NCBI GenBank assembly: GCA_021796055.1 | Contig: JAJYOS010000070.1 | Span: 1 to 13,080 of the forward strand | Source of the DNA: Bacteroidota bacterium | GTDB lineage: Bacteria; Bacteroidota; Kryptoniia; Kryptoniales; JAKASW01 | Length of the DNA: 13,080 nucleotides | Direction: 5' to 3' | Shown here: one piece after another, positions 6,627 to 13,080 of the stretch | Numbering within the stretch: the first letter of the stretch is position 1 | Layout: every line of letters begins with the position of its first letter | Program-made: the position numbers and the translations under genes | Notes under the pieces: model-generated | Seen by the model: the letters and a program-made list of their open reading frames with translations, nothing else | Told to the model about the DNA's origin: nothing | Databases searched by the model: none

Positions 6627-7976
6627 ATGATCAAGAAACTGATGACTCTGGGTGTTATCTTTGTATTTACACCGATGGCATTTGGGCAGCAGGGAAGTGC
6701 CGTGAAGCAATTGACCCTCCAGGACTGTATAAACATCGCGCTGCACAGAAACACAAGCGTACTTCAGTCAGAGTTTCAATCGGAGAGTCAAGGGGCAAAG
6801 TTGTTGACCGCTTATGGAGCACTCTTGCCCAGCGTAAGTGCTGATGGCGAGTTCTCGTACCAATACAATCAAATAAAAAGCGGTGTACAGGTTGGAGGAG
6901 TTATTATCCCGCTGACGGCTACTTCGATATCGAGACGATACACTGCCGGTATCGGAGCGAACTACACGCTTTTCGATGGAATGGCTAACTTTGCAGGGCT
7001 GAACATGGTAAGGTCACAAAGTGCGTCCGCCAAACTTGGTTTTGACAGGGCGAAGCAGACCGGGGTCTACCAAACTATACAGAATTACCTTGCGGTATTT
7101 AATGCGCGCGACCAGCTCAAGATAAGTGAGAATAATCTTAAAAGAGACCAGGGGCAGTTGGATCAGATCAAAGAATCGAACAGCGTCGGTTCAGCTTCGC
7201 TTGCCGATGTCTATCAGCAGCAGGCCGTAGTAAGCGGAGATGAGTATTCATTGGTTCAGGCCAAGAACGCCTACGAACAAGCCCAGGCAAACTTGAAATA
7301 TTTTCTGAGTATTCCGGTTTCTGATGATGTTCAGTTTGCTGACCCGAGCGTAAGCAGCACTATAGATACGACCCAGTTCTCGGAACTTAATGGCAAGTAC
7401 AGCGATGTACCGGTATTGGTCCAAAGGGCTCTCGAAGCTAGGCCCGACTACAAAGCGGCTTTAGAGAACGTCAACGCTAGCAAGTCTCAGGTTGCGATAG
7501 CAAACGCGGCTTACTCTCCTACGATAAGCGCGTTTGCCAATTATGGCATAAACGGACCCGGCACAAGCACCATTAGTCAGAACAAAAGCTTTTACGGCGG
7601 CTTGCAGCTCACCCTTCCTATTTTCAATGGTTTCCAAACTCAAACGAATATTCAAGTAGCCGATGTAAACCTGAAAGCTGCCAGACAAACACTGGATGCG
7701 ACGAAGCAGCAGGTGCAGTTAGATATCTATAAAGCGCTTCTGAATCTTTATTCCGCTGAGAAAGGGTATGAATCAGCGGTAAACGCTCTGGTCTATGCAA
7801 AGATCAACCTTGAAACCGCTCAAGAGAAGTATAAGGTCGGGAGCGGCACGCTGCTGGATGTGCTCACCGCTAACGCTCTTTACACGCAGGACGAATCGAA
7901 CCAGGTCGTGGCTGCCTACACATATATTCAGGCTAAGATGCAGGTGGAATACGCCACCGGAACAATCAAATACTGA
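6627..7976 (+). CDS. TolC-family outer-membrane efflux channel protein
   Basis: The 449-residue product begins with a signal peptide (basic MIKK, a hydrophobic core, probable cleavage after AFG at residue 20). Two outer-membrane-efflux repeats follow. The first starts with LTLQDCINIALHRN (29-42) and the second around VPVLVQRALEARPDY. Each runs into long heptad-rich helical stretches that form the periplasmic tunnel, with beta segments such as SFYGGLQLTLPIFNGF forming the barrel. It should trimerise in the outer membrane and provide the exit duct for the transporter encoded directly downstream. The 8-base spacing to the adaptor gene supports this. Length is normal for the family. The start is fixed by the signal peptide and the GAGGAG site. 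It is TolC-like by family only; substrate and orthology to E. coli TolC are not implied. Confidence 0.95.
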   Translation: MIKKLMTLGVIFVFTPMAFGQQGSAVKQLTLQDCINIALHRNTSVLQSEFQSESQGAKLLTAYGALLPSVSADGEFSYQYNQIKSGVQVGGVIIPLTATSISRRYTAGIGANYTLFDGMANFAGLNMVRSQSASAKLGFDRAKQTGVYQTIQNYLAVFNARDQLKISENNLKRDQGQLDQIKESNSVGSASLADVYQQQAVVSGDEYSLVQAKNAYEQAQANLKYFLSIPVSDDVQFADPSVSSTIDTTQFSELNGKYSDVPVLVQRALEARPDYKAALENVNASKSQVAIANAAYSPTISAFANYGINGPGTSTISQNKSFYGGLQLTLPIFNGFQTQTNIQVADVNLKAARQTLDATKQQVQLDIYKALLNLYSAEKGYESAVNALVYAKINLETAQEKYKVGSGTLLDVLTANALYTQDESNQVVAAYTYIQAKMQVEYATGTIKY

Positions 7977-7984
7977 GGAAAATA

Positions 7985-9265
7985 ATGGCGACAAAGAAAA
8001 AGAATAAGAAAATATTCATACTCTCTGGGGCAGGATTGCTCGTGGTGATTCTCGTCGCGGCCATAGTGATCGGCGGCAAGAAGGAACCGGTGATAACCGT
8101 GCAGACCGAGAAAGTCGCGCGCCGTACTATCACTCAAGTCGTGACGGCTTCGGGCCAAGTCGAGCCGAAGGATCTGGTGGCAATCAACCCGGAGGTGTCG
8201 GGTCAAATCGTCGATCTGCCAGTCGTAGAAGGGCAGAGGGTCGATAAGGGCCAGGTTATCGTGAAAATCCGGCCGGACCAGTACATCGCTCAGTTGCAAC
8301 AGAGCGAGGCCCAATTACAGGCGGCAATGAGCCAGGAGAAGCTTGCAAAGGCTAATCTCACCAACGCGGAATCCCTGTACAAGCGAGCGCAGGCACTTTA
8401 TGAGAAGAACCTCACGAGCGTGCAGGATCTGCAATCCGCGAAGACAACTTACGAAGTCGATAAGGCTACTTACGAGTCTTCCAAGGCTAATGTTGACCAG
8501 GCAAAGGCGCAGGTCGGAGTGAACCAGGACGCGCTAAACAAAACGACGATTCGTTCTCCCATGGATGGCGTGGTTACGGTTTTGAATTCGAAACTCGGCG
8601 AGACGGTCCTTGGAACGAGCTTCACGACAGGTACTGAAATCATGGATATTGCGAACATGAACTCAATGGAAGCCCAGGTAAACGTCGACGAGAACGACGT
8701 GGTGCTGGTTGCGGTCGGGGATACTTCTATTCTTTCAGTAGATGCGTTTCCAAACAAGAAGATCAAGGGAATTGTTTACCAGATCGCGACTTCCGGAACG
8801 ACGACGGGCGCGGGGACTCAGGACCAGGTCACAAATTTTCTGGTAAAGATTAAGATTATCGATCCGACCCAGTACAATCTGAAACCGGGGATGTCAGTCA
8901 CCGCGGATATCCAAACTGCCACGCATCGCAACGTTCTTTCAGTTCCGATTCAGAGCGTAACGATCAGGACTCCAAAAGTGCCGAAAGGCGAAGGTCAAGT
9001 TGCCCATAATATGAAGGGACAGGGAATGCGTGAGAAGGCCCAGGAGGTCGTCTTCGTGGTGAACAACGGAGTCGCTCACACCGTACAGGTGAAGAGAGGC
9101 ATAAGTGATGATAATTACGTCGAGATCACTTCCGGATTGAAAGAGGGCGAAGAGGTAGTGAGCGGAAGCTTCGTCGCTATCAGCAGAGAGTTGAACGATG
9201 GATCCAAAGTGAGAATAGAGAATAACAAGATGATGGCGATGCAGGCTGTAGGAGGCGGATCATGA
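7985..9265 (+). CDS. MacA/HlyD-type periplasmic adaptor protein
   Basis: This 426-residue membrane-fusion protein links the inner-membrane ABC transporter to the outer-membrane channel. A lysine-rich start and one membrane segment (about 11-30) anchor it in the inner membrane. A lipoyl-like half (about 64-98, including [19 protein letters not shown]) precedes an alpha-helical hairpin (about 100-188, Gln/Ala/Lys rich). The second lipoyl half follows ([11 protein letters not shown] at 187-197), then beta-barrel and membrane-proximal domains ending near residue 412. A charged Lys/Gly/Gln-rich stretch at about 330-353 looks like an inserted flexible loop in the membrane-proximal region. Translation starts from an ATG whose GAGGAA ribosome-binding sequence overlaps the TolC-like gene's stop codon. 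Its own stop overlaps the ATPase start (ATGA). The gene pair and MacB-type partners favour MacA-like function. Confidence 0.94.
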   Translation: MATKKKNKKIFILSGAGLLVVILVAAIVIGGKKEPVITVQTEKVARRTITQVVTASGQVEPKDLVAINPEVSGQIVDLPVVEGQRVDKGQVIVKIRPDQYIAQLQQSEAQLQAAMSQEKLAKANLTNAESLYKRAQALYEKNLTSVQDLQSAKTTYEVDKATYESSKANVDQAKAQVGVNQDALNKTTIRSPMDGVVTVLNSKLGETVLGTSFTTGTEIMDIANMNSMEAQVNVDENDVVLVAVGDTSILSVDAFPNKKIKGIVYQIATSGTTTGAGTQDQVTNFLVKIKIIDPTQYNLKPGMSVTADIQTATHRNVLSVPIQSVTIRTPKVPKGEGQVAHNMKGQGMREKAQEVVFVVNNGVAHTVQVKRGISDDNYVEITSGLKEGEEVVSGSFVAISRELNDGSKVRIENNKMMAMQAVGGGS

Positions 9266-9996
9266 AAGTCATCGAACTCGTAAAGGTCAACAAGGTCTAC
9301 GACATGGGCGCTGAGGTTCAGGTCAACGCCCTGAAGGATATCTCTCTATCCATTGAGAGGGGCGAGTACGTCGCTATCATGGGACCGTCGGGATCTGGCA
9401 AGACTACGCTTATGAATATCCTGGGCTGTCTCGATACACCTACAAGCGGCCTCTATCTATTTGACGGCGTGAACGTGAGTGACATGGACGATAATGAACT
9501 CGCCAGGATACGCAACCAGGGAATTGGCTTCGTCTTCCAAACCTTCAACCTCATCCCTCGCTCCGACGCGCTGCATAACGTCGAACTGCCGCTGATATAC
9601 AGCGGGGTCCCGTCTGGCGAAAGGAAGGAAAGAGCTTTGAAGACGCTTGAGATGGTCGGTCTCGCGCAGAGAGTCCATCATAAGCCGAACGAACTTTCCG
9701 GCGGGCAGCGTCAACGGGTTGCGATAGCGCGTGCGCTCATCAACAATCCATCCATCATACTTGCCGACGAGCCGACGGGCAACCTTGATTCTAAAACAGG
9801 CGATGAAATAATGCTCTTCTTCGAGGAACTTCACGCGAAGGGTAACACGATTATTCTCGTGACGCACGAGGAGTATATCGCCGAACACTCCAGGAGAATT
9901 ATCAGAATCAAGGATGGCGAAATCGAAAGTGACCTGCCGATCGAGAAGAACGGCAAAGTGAAAATGACACATTCAAGCGAGAAGGCGCAGGCATGA
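9262..9996 (+). CDS. MacB/LolD-type ABC transporter ATPase subunit
   Basis: This 244-residue cytoplasmic ATPase powers the adjacent permeases. Walker A is GPSGSGKTT at 41-49 and the Q-loop residue is Gln93 in [10 protein letters not shown]. The ABC signature LSGGQRQ is at 145-151. Walker B ends in ADEPTG with Asp169 and catalytic Glu170, and the switch His is His202 in VTHEE. The QTFNLIP and [14 protein letters not shown] contexts are typical of the MacB/LolD/FtsE group of mechanotransmission ABC proteins. Unlike E. coli MacB the ATPase is not fused to a permease, which is common in this kind of operon. A Lys/Glu-rich tail of about 25 residues follows the core. The start overlaps the adaptor stop and its own stop overlaps the first permease start, both ATGA, so the three should be made in step. 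Confidence 0.96.
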   Translation: MKVIELVKVNKVYDMGAEVQVNALKDISLSIERGEYVAIMGPSGSGKTTLMNILGCLDTPTSGLYLFDGVNVSDMDDNELARIRNQGIGFVFQTFNLIPRSDALHNVELPLIYSGVPSGERKERALKTLEMVGLAQRVHHKPNELSGGQRQRVAIARALINNPSIILADEPTGNLDSKTGDEIMLFFEELHAKGNTIILVTHEEYIAEHSRRIIRIKDGEIESDLPIEKNGKVKMTHSSEKAQA

Positions 9997-11219
9997 CTTT
10001 AGGGGGCGAACTAAAGGAAGGGCTCAAGCTTTCGCTCGCCGCGCTGCAGGCGAACAAGGCGAGAGCTGTCCTGACGATGCTGGGTATCATAATCGGGATC
10101 ATCTCCGTGACGTTGATGGGAGCCGCGATCGAAGGGCTGACGCGTGCTTTCAACAACAGCATTTCATCGATCGGTGCCGACGTCCTCTACGTCCAGAAGT
10201 GGCCGTGGATGGACACGGGCGAGGATTGGTGGAAATTCCGAAATAGGCGTGACCTGGAGATAGATTACGCCGACAAGATTCGAAAGGAGACCACGCTTTT
10301 TGCTGCCGTGGCACCCGTGGTTGGCAGAATGGGCACGCTCAAGTACGAGAACATGACGGCCAATAATGTCCAGGTGCAGGGGACTACCTCGGATCTTCTC
10401 TATGTCACGAACATGGGCTTCACGGAGGGGCGCTTCTTCACCGACGAGGAAACAAGGGGAGACCGCCCGCTTGCCGTGATCGGCGCCGACGTTGCCGATC
10501 AGCTGTTTCAGAACCAGGACCCGATAGGCAAACATATTAAAGTGAACGGCCTCTCTTTCAGGATCATCGGCGTAAGAAGCAAGCAGGGAAGTTTCATGGG
10601 AATGTTCAGCTTGGATAACGTCGTCATCATCCCTATCGGACGTTTTCAGAGTATTTTCGGAAAGCATTTCCATCCTTCTATAGAGGCGAGAGTCTCAGAT
10701 CCGACCGACATGGAGAACGCGAAAGAAGAGCTCCGTGGCATTATGAGAAAGATAAGAGGATTGACTCCCCTCCAGGAAGACGATTTTTCCATTAACCAAC
10801 AGGATTTGCTGACAAGCGCGTTCAATAAGATCGCGGGAACTATAGGTGCGGTGGGACTTTTTGTGACCGCCTTATCGCTGTTTGTAGGAGGCATCGGCAT
10901 AATGAATATTATGTTTGTCAGCGTTACTGAACGCACCAAGGAAATTGGAATCAGGAAGGCAATGGGCGCCAAGCGGCGAACGATACTCGTACAGTTCCTC
11001 ATAGAATCTTCACTCATATGCCTGGGAGGCGGCCTGATTGGACTGGCATTCTCTTATCCGCTGAGCCTGCTTGTCGACAAGGTCCTCCCGACGTCGCTGC
11101 CGATCTCCATAGCTATGATAGGCATTTTCATTTCGCTGACAGTTGGAGTGATATCGGGTATCATTCCCGCGTTTAGAGCCTCGAGACTTGACCCGGTTGA
11201 TGCTTTACGTTATGAGTAG
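9993..11219 (+). CDS. MacB/FtsX-type ABC permease, first copy
   Basis: This 408-residue inner-membrane protein has the MacB fold. One membrane helix lies near the N-terminus (about 25-46), followed by a periplasmic domain of about 230 residues and three C-terminal helices (about 283-308, 332-354 and 372-394). The [17 protein letters not shown] segment at 313-329 is the coupling region that contacts the ATPase, and the protein ends in DPVDALRYE as this family commonly does. It should act as half of a transmembrane dimer moving substrate or transmitting force to the adaptor and outer channel. It overlaps the ATPase gene by 4 bases. The N-terminal [21 protein letters not shown] resembles the start of the third, partial permease at 13000 more than that of the second, suggesting two permease lineages in the operon. 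Confidence 0.95.
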   Translation: MTLGGELKEGLKLSLAALQANKARAVLTMLGIIIGIISVTLMGAAIEGLTRAFNNSISSIGADVLYVQKWPWMDTGEDWWKFRNRRDLEIDYADKIRKETTLFAAVAPVVGRMGTLKYENMTANNVQVQGTTSDLLYVTNMGFTEGRFFTDEETRGDRPLAVIGADVADQLFQNQDPIGKHIKVNGLSFRIIGVRSKQGSFMGMFSLDNVVIIPIGRFQSIFGKHFHPSIEARVSDPTDMENAKEELRGIMRKIRGLTPLQEDDFSINQQDLLTSAFNKIAGTIGAVGLFVTALSLFVGGIGIMNIMFVSVTERTKEIGIRKAMGAKRRTILVQFLIESSLICLGGGLIGLAFSYPLSLLVDKVLPTSLPISIAMIGIFISLTVGVISGIIPAFRASRLDPVDALRYE

Positions 11220-11257
11220 AAACGAAATTGTGTCCTGTCGGATGGAGGCGCTAAGGC

Positions 11258-12505
11258 ATGAATAAGAGTTTTCTTTGGTCTGAATGGTCGGAGAGTTTTC
11301 TGATGGCTCTCGCGGCGATACGGTCGAATAAACTTCGATCCATACTCACGCTCCTAGGCATAGTCATCGGAGTGTTTTCGATAATCGCCGTCACGACTGC
11401 GATGCGTGTGATGCAGAATTCAATAGAAAGCGAGCTTAATTCACTCGGATCGAACGTTTTCGTAATAACGAAATACCCGGTGTTCCATGCCGGCGGACCT
11501 GGTTCGTGGGCGAAGTACAGGAATCGTAAGAACATTACGTACGAACAGATGGTCCGGTTGAAAGAGCGGGCGACTCTGGCAAGCAACGTTGGTGCGGAGG
11601 CGGGCAGAGGTGGAAGAGTTGCCCAGTATGGTGATCTGAAGTCGAATCCGAATGTTACGATCAATGGAGTGACCCCCGATATTTTCGAGGCTGAAAACAA
11701 GAAGATAGACTTCGGGAGGCCGATAAGTCAGAGCGACCTGGAGACAGGACGGCTTGTCTGCGTCATCGACCCGAATTTGGTCAAGACACTCTTTCCTCAT
11801 TCCGATCCGATCGGCGAAGAAGTTAAAGTGGACGGTATCGGCTATCAGGTTGTCGGCACGATAAAAGACGAAGGTAACGTGCTCGGCGGTGGGCAGCCAT
11901 ACATGATGATCCCGATTACAACCTTCTTCGCCCGCTACGGCAAGGAGCGAACCCTTGACGTTTATGTTCAGGCGAAAAGCCAGCAGGTCTTCAGCCAGGC
12001 GCAGGAACAGGCGCAGGGAATAATGAGGGCTATTCGGAATGTTCCACCGGGCAAGGAAAATGATTTTGAAATGGTCTCGAACGCATCGCTCATCGACCAG
12101 TTCAACCAAATTACATTCTACGTGAGAGTAGGCGCAATCGTTATAAGCGCGATAGCTCTTCTTGCGGCGGGAGTGGGCATTATGAACATTATGCTCGTCG
12201 GCGTCACTGAGAGGACCCGCGAGATCGGGGTCAGGAAATCGGTGGGCGCGACGCGCAGAAACGTTCTTACACAGTTTCTCCTCGAAGCTGTCGTGCTTTG
12301 CGAGGTTGGAGGAATATTCGGCATTTTGTTGGGCCTAATCGGCGGAAACCTGGCTGCTCTCGCGATGCATATGAAAGCTGCCTTCCCGGTCGACTGGGCA
12401 GTGATCGGGTTGGTGGTTTGTTCAATGGTTGGAGTGACATTCGGCGTCTATCCGGCTTACAAGGCCGCGAGCGTCGATCCGATTGAGTCGCTGCGTTACG
12501 AGTAG
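11258..12505 (+). CDS. MacB/FtsX-type ABC permease, second copy
   Basis: This 415-residue paralogue has the same plan as the preceding gene. One N-terminal membrane helix (about 29-50) is followed by a periplasmic domain and three C-terminal helices (the last about 379-398). It contains the coupling segment ERTREIGVRKSVGATRR and ends in DPIESLRYE. The periplasmic domain is clearly diverged from the first permease, including a glycine-rich HAGGPGSW stretch at 77-84, so this is not a recent duplication. Most likely the two permeases form a heterodimer on a pair of identical ATPase subunits; separate homodimers are the alternative. A GGAGG ribosome-binding site at 11244-11248 lies 9 bases before the ATG. 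The 38-base gap from the first permease has no visible terminator, so cotranscription is expected. Confidence 0.95.
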   Translation: MNKSFLWSEWSESFLMALAAIRSNKLRSILTLLGIVIGVFSIIAVTTAMRVMQNSIESELNSLGSNVFVITKYPVFHAGGPGSWAKYRNRKNITYEQMVRLKERATLASNVGAEAGRGGRVAQYGDLKSNPNVTINGVTPDIFEAENKKIDFGRPISQSDLETGRLVCVIDPNLVKTLFPHSDPIGEEVKVDGIGYQVVGTIKDEGNVLGGGQPYMMIPITTFFARYGKERTLDVYVQAKSQQVFSQAQEQAQGIMRAIRNVPPGKENDFEMVSNASLIDQFNQITFYVRVGAIVISAIALLAAGVGIMNIMLVGVTERTREIGVRKSVGATRRNVLTQFLLEAVVLCEVGGIFGILLGLIGGNLAALAMHMKAAFPVDWAVIGLVVCSMVGVTFGVYPAYKAASVDPIESLRYE

Positions 12506-12511
12506 AGACCA

Positions 12512-12527
12512 AATCCCCCATGGGATT
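12512..12527 (+). terminator. Short hairpin just after the second permease
   Basis: AATCCC, loop CCAT and GGGATT form a perfect 6-base-pair stem starting 7 bases after the second permease's stop. No T-run follows, so if it ends transcription it is not a classical intrinsic terminator. It could instead protect the 3' end of the upstream message. Confidence 0.25.
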
Positions 12528-12595
12528 GAATAGATATCGTACGTACGGCGTTCTCGAAGGATTTCGGAAACATAGATAGAATTTTGTAAAGTGAT

Positions 12596-12636
12596 GATGC
12601 CCTAAACCAGGAATCGAGTTCCTCTTTCAGGGAATC
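12596..12636 (+). other. Large imperfect stem-loop, first of a tandem pair
   Basis: On the + strand GAT (12596-12598) pairs with ATC (12634-12636) and CCCT (12600-12603) with AGGG (12629-12632). AAA pairs with TTT across a one-base bulge. AGGAA (12609-12613) pairs with TTCCT (12619-12623) around the loop TCGAG. That makes about 15 pairs with small bulges and one G-A mismatch. It lies 6 bases before a second hairpin of similar size, which suggests a structured RNA element rather than chance. No known riboswitch motif was recognised. Confidence 0.4.
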
Positions 12637-12642
12637 CATCCA

Positions 12643-12686
12643 CAAAAGCGCGGAGGTTGGATCTCCATTCCTCCGGCGCTCTTTTG
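12643..12686 (+). other. Large imperfect stem-loop, second of a tandem pair
   Basis: CAAAAG (12643-12648) pairs with CTTTTG (12681-12686), CGC (12649-12651) with GCG (12676-12678), and GGAGG (12652-12656) with CCTCC (12670-12674). Bulges of two and one bases fall on the right arm only, giving 14 pairs. The 13-base loop itself contains TGGA-TC-TCCA, which could extend the stem. The four Ts of the right arm are part of the stem, so it is not a standard terminator. Confidence 0.45.
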
Positions 12687-12999
12687 CAGAAGGACCTGTA
12701 AAAATGAAATTACCGGCTCAACCGGGCAGATACAACTCGACTTCGTTCACCGAAGCATACTCGAATACATTAGCCGATAGTCGGAAGGCCACACGCTTTC
12801 GACTCTCTTGGATGCTACAACTTTTGCTGTCCTTCTCCAATCATAGTCTCCATCAACTCAAGGCGCGCCTTCCCATCCCGTCACAATTAGGAGGTCCGAG
12901 TAGGGATTTTTCATCTGAAAATTATTGTTTTCTAATTGATGATCACCCGCATGACAATTACATCTACTCGACGTCGGCCGCGAAAGCAGGAAGTTTAAC

Positions 13000-13080
13000 A
13001 TGATGAAATTTAGTTTAGAACTGAAAGAGGGGTTCAAGCTCTCGTTGGCGGCGCTGGCCGCGAACAAGGCGCGGGCCGTT
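13000..13080 (+). CDS. Third MacB/FtsX-type ABC permease (3' partial)
   Basis: Only the first 27 codons are present before the window ends. The residues (LELKEGFKLSLAALAANKAR in part) align without gaps to residues 6-25 of the first permease and represent the cytoplasmic lead-in to its first membrane helix, so the family call is secure despite the short length. Tandem ATG codons at 13000 and 13003 are both possible starts; AGGAAG at 12988-12993 is well placed for either. Third-position differences from the first permease are many, so the duplication is not recent. It sits 494 bases after the second permease, much further than any other spacing in this operon. It may therefore have its own promoter or regulation in the gap. 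Confidence 0.85.
   Translation, partial: MMKFSLELKEGFKLSLAALAANKARAV

Larger units (their letters stand above)
12506..12999. other. Structured 494-base gap between permease genes
   Basis: This is the largest gap in the window and I see no confident gene in it. Its first half holds a short hairpin (12512-12527), a perfect 10-base palindrome CGTACGTACG (12538-12547) and two large adjacent hairpins (12596-12636 and 12643-12686). The second half has small dyads (CTTCG/CGAAG at 12741-12755; CCGA/TCGG at 12774-12784) and a 12-base palindrome AAGGCGCGCCTT (12860-12871). It also has an AT-rich tract with the inverted repeat CAATTAG/CTAATTG (12884-12890 and 12932-12938). A 99-codon open frame (12704-13003) crosses the second half and its TGA overlaps the next permease's ATG. 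Its serine-rich, motif-free translation does not look like a known protein, so I do not call it a gene. A leader or promoter region for the third permease is the simplest reading. Confidence 0.6.

Noticed and set aside
9457..9972. 171-codon minus-strand frame.
   Set aside because: Antisense to the ATPase, whose Walker and signature motifs prove the + strand frame.
10164..10673. 169-codon minus-strand frame.
   Set aside because: Antisense to the first permease with no recognisable motif or ribosome-binding site.
11441..12109. Long 222-codon minus-strand frame.
   Set aside because: It lies wholly antisense to the second permease, has no family motif, and is a by-product of the coding bias of the real gene.
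12704..13003. A 99-codon + strand frame with AGAAGGA upstream and a stop overlapping the third permease ATG.
   Set aside because: The arrangement resembles translational coupling, but the translation is serine-rich, has no domain, signal peptide or membrane pattern, and spans palindromes and an AT-rich tract. Conservation data would be needed to call it.
1..13080. CRISPR arrays, tRNA or rRNA genes, insertion sequences, integrase or toxin-antitoxin genes.
   Set aside because: No regularly spaced repeats, RNA-gene motifs, transposase-like frames or terminal inverted repeats with target duplications were seen.

Overview
The window looks like a chromosomal segment from a Gram-negative bacterium of the Bacteroidota/Ignavibacteriota/Chlorobi (FCB) kind. 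An outer-membrane TolC-type channel and a periplasmic adaptor imply a double membrane. One MacB-type ATPase followed by several separate FtsX-like permeases is a layout I associate with that superphylum. The taxonomic call is inference from gene content and protein style; there is no rRNA or other marker. Base composition is near 50% GC throughout, and every convincing gene is on the + strand.

Region 1 (1-777): the last 34 codons of an unidentified gene, a 163-base gap, then a complete HIT-family nucleotide hydrolase/phosphorylase. Region 2 (918-6544): a tightly packed run of five genes. They are UDP-GlcNAc 2-epimerase (wecB), a HAD phosphatase, a polytopic membrane protein resembling a GT-C glycosyltransferase, a Gfo/Idh/MocA sugar dehydrogenase and a CCA-adding-type tRNA nucleotidyltransferase with an HD domain. 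Spacings are 4 bases, a 4-base overlap, an 8-base overlap and 1 base, so translational coupling is likely. The first four suggest amino-sugar supply and transfer to a cell-surface polymer or lipid; the fifth is housekeeping and probably just shares the transcript.

Region 3 (6627-13080): an export operon of MacAB-TolC type. It encodes an outer-membrane channel, a membrane-anchored adaptor, a MacB/LolD-class ATPase and two different full-length MacB/FtsX-type permeases. After a 494-base gap the start of a third permease appears and runs off the window; its N-terminus closely resembles the first permease. The ATPase is a separate protein, so it probably energises permease heterodimers or alternative permeases. 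The substrate cannot be read from sequence.

The least explained stretch is the 12506-12999 gap. It holds two large adjacent imperfect hairpins, several perfect palindromes or short dyads, an AT-rich tract and an open frame of doubtful coding value whose stop overlaps the third permease's start codon. No tRNA, rRNA, CRISPR array, insertion sequence or phage gene was seen. I found no clear evidence of a wholly new system; the structured gap and the multi-permease arrangement are the best leads.
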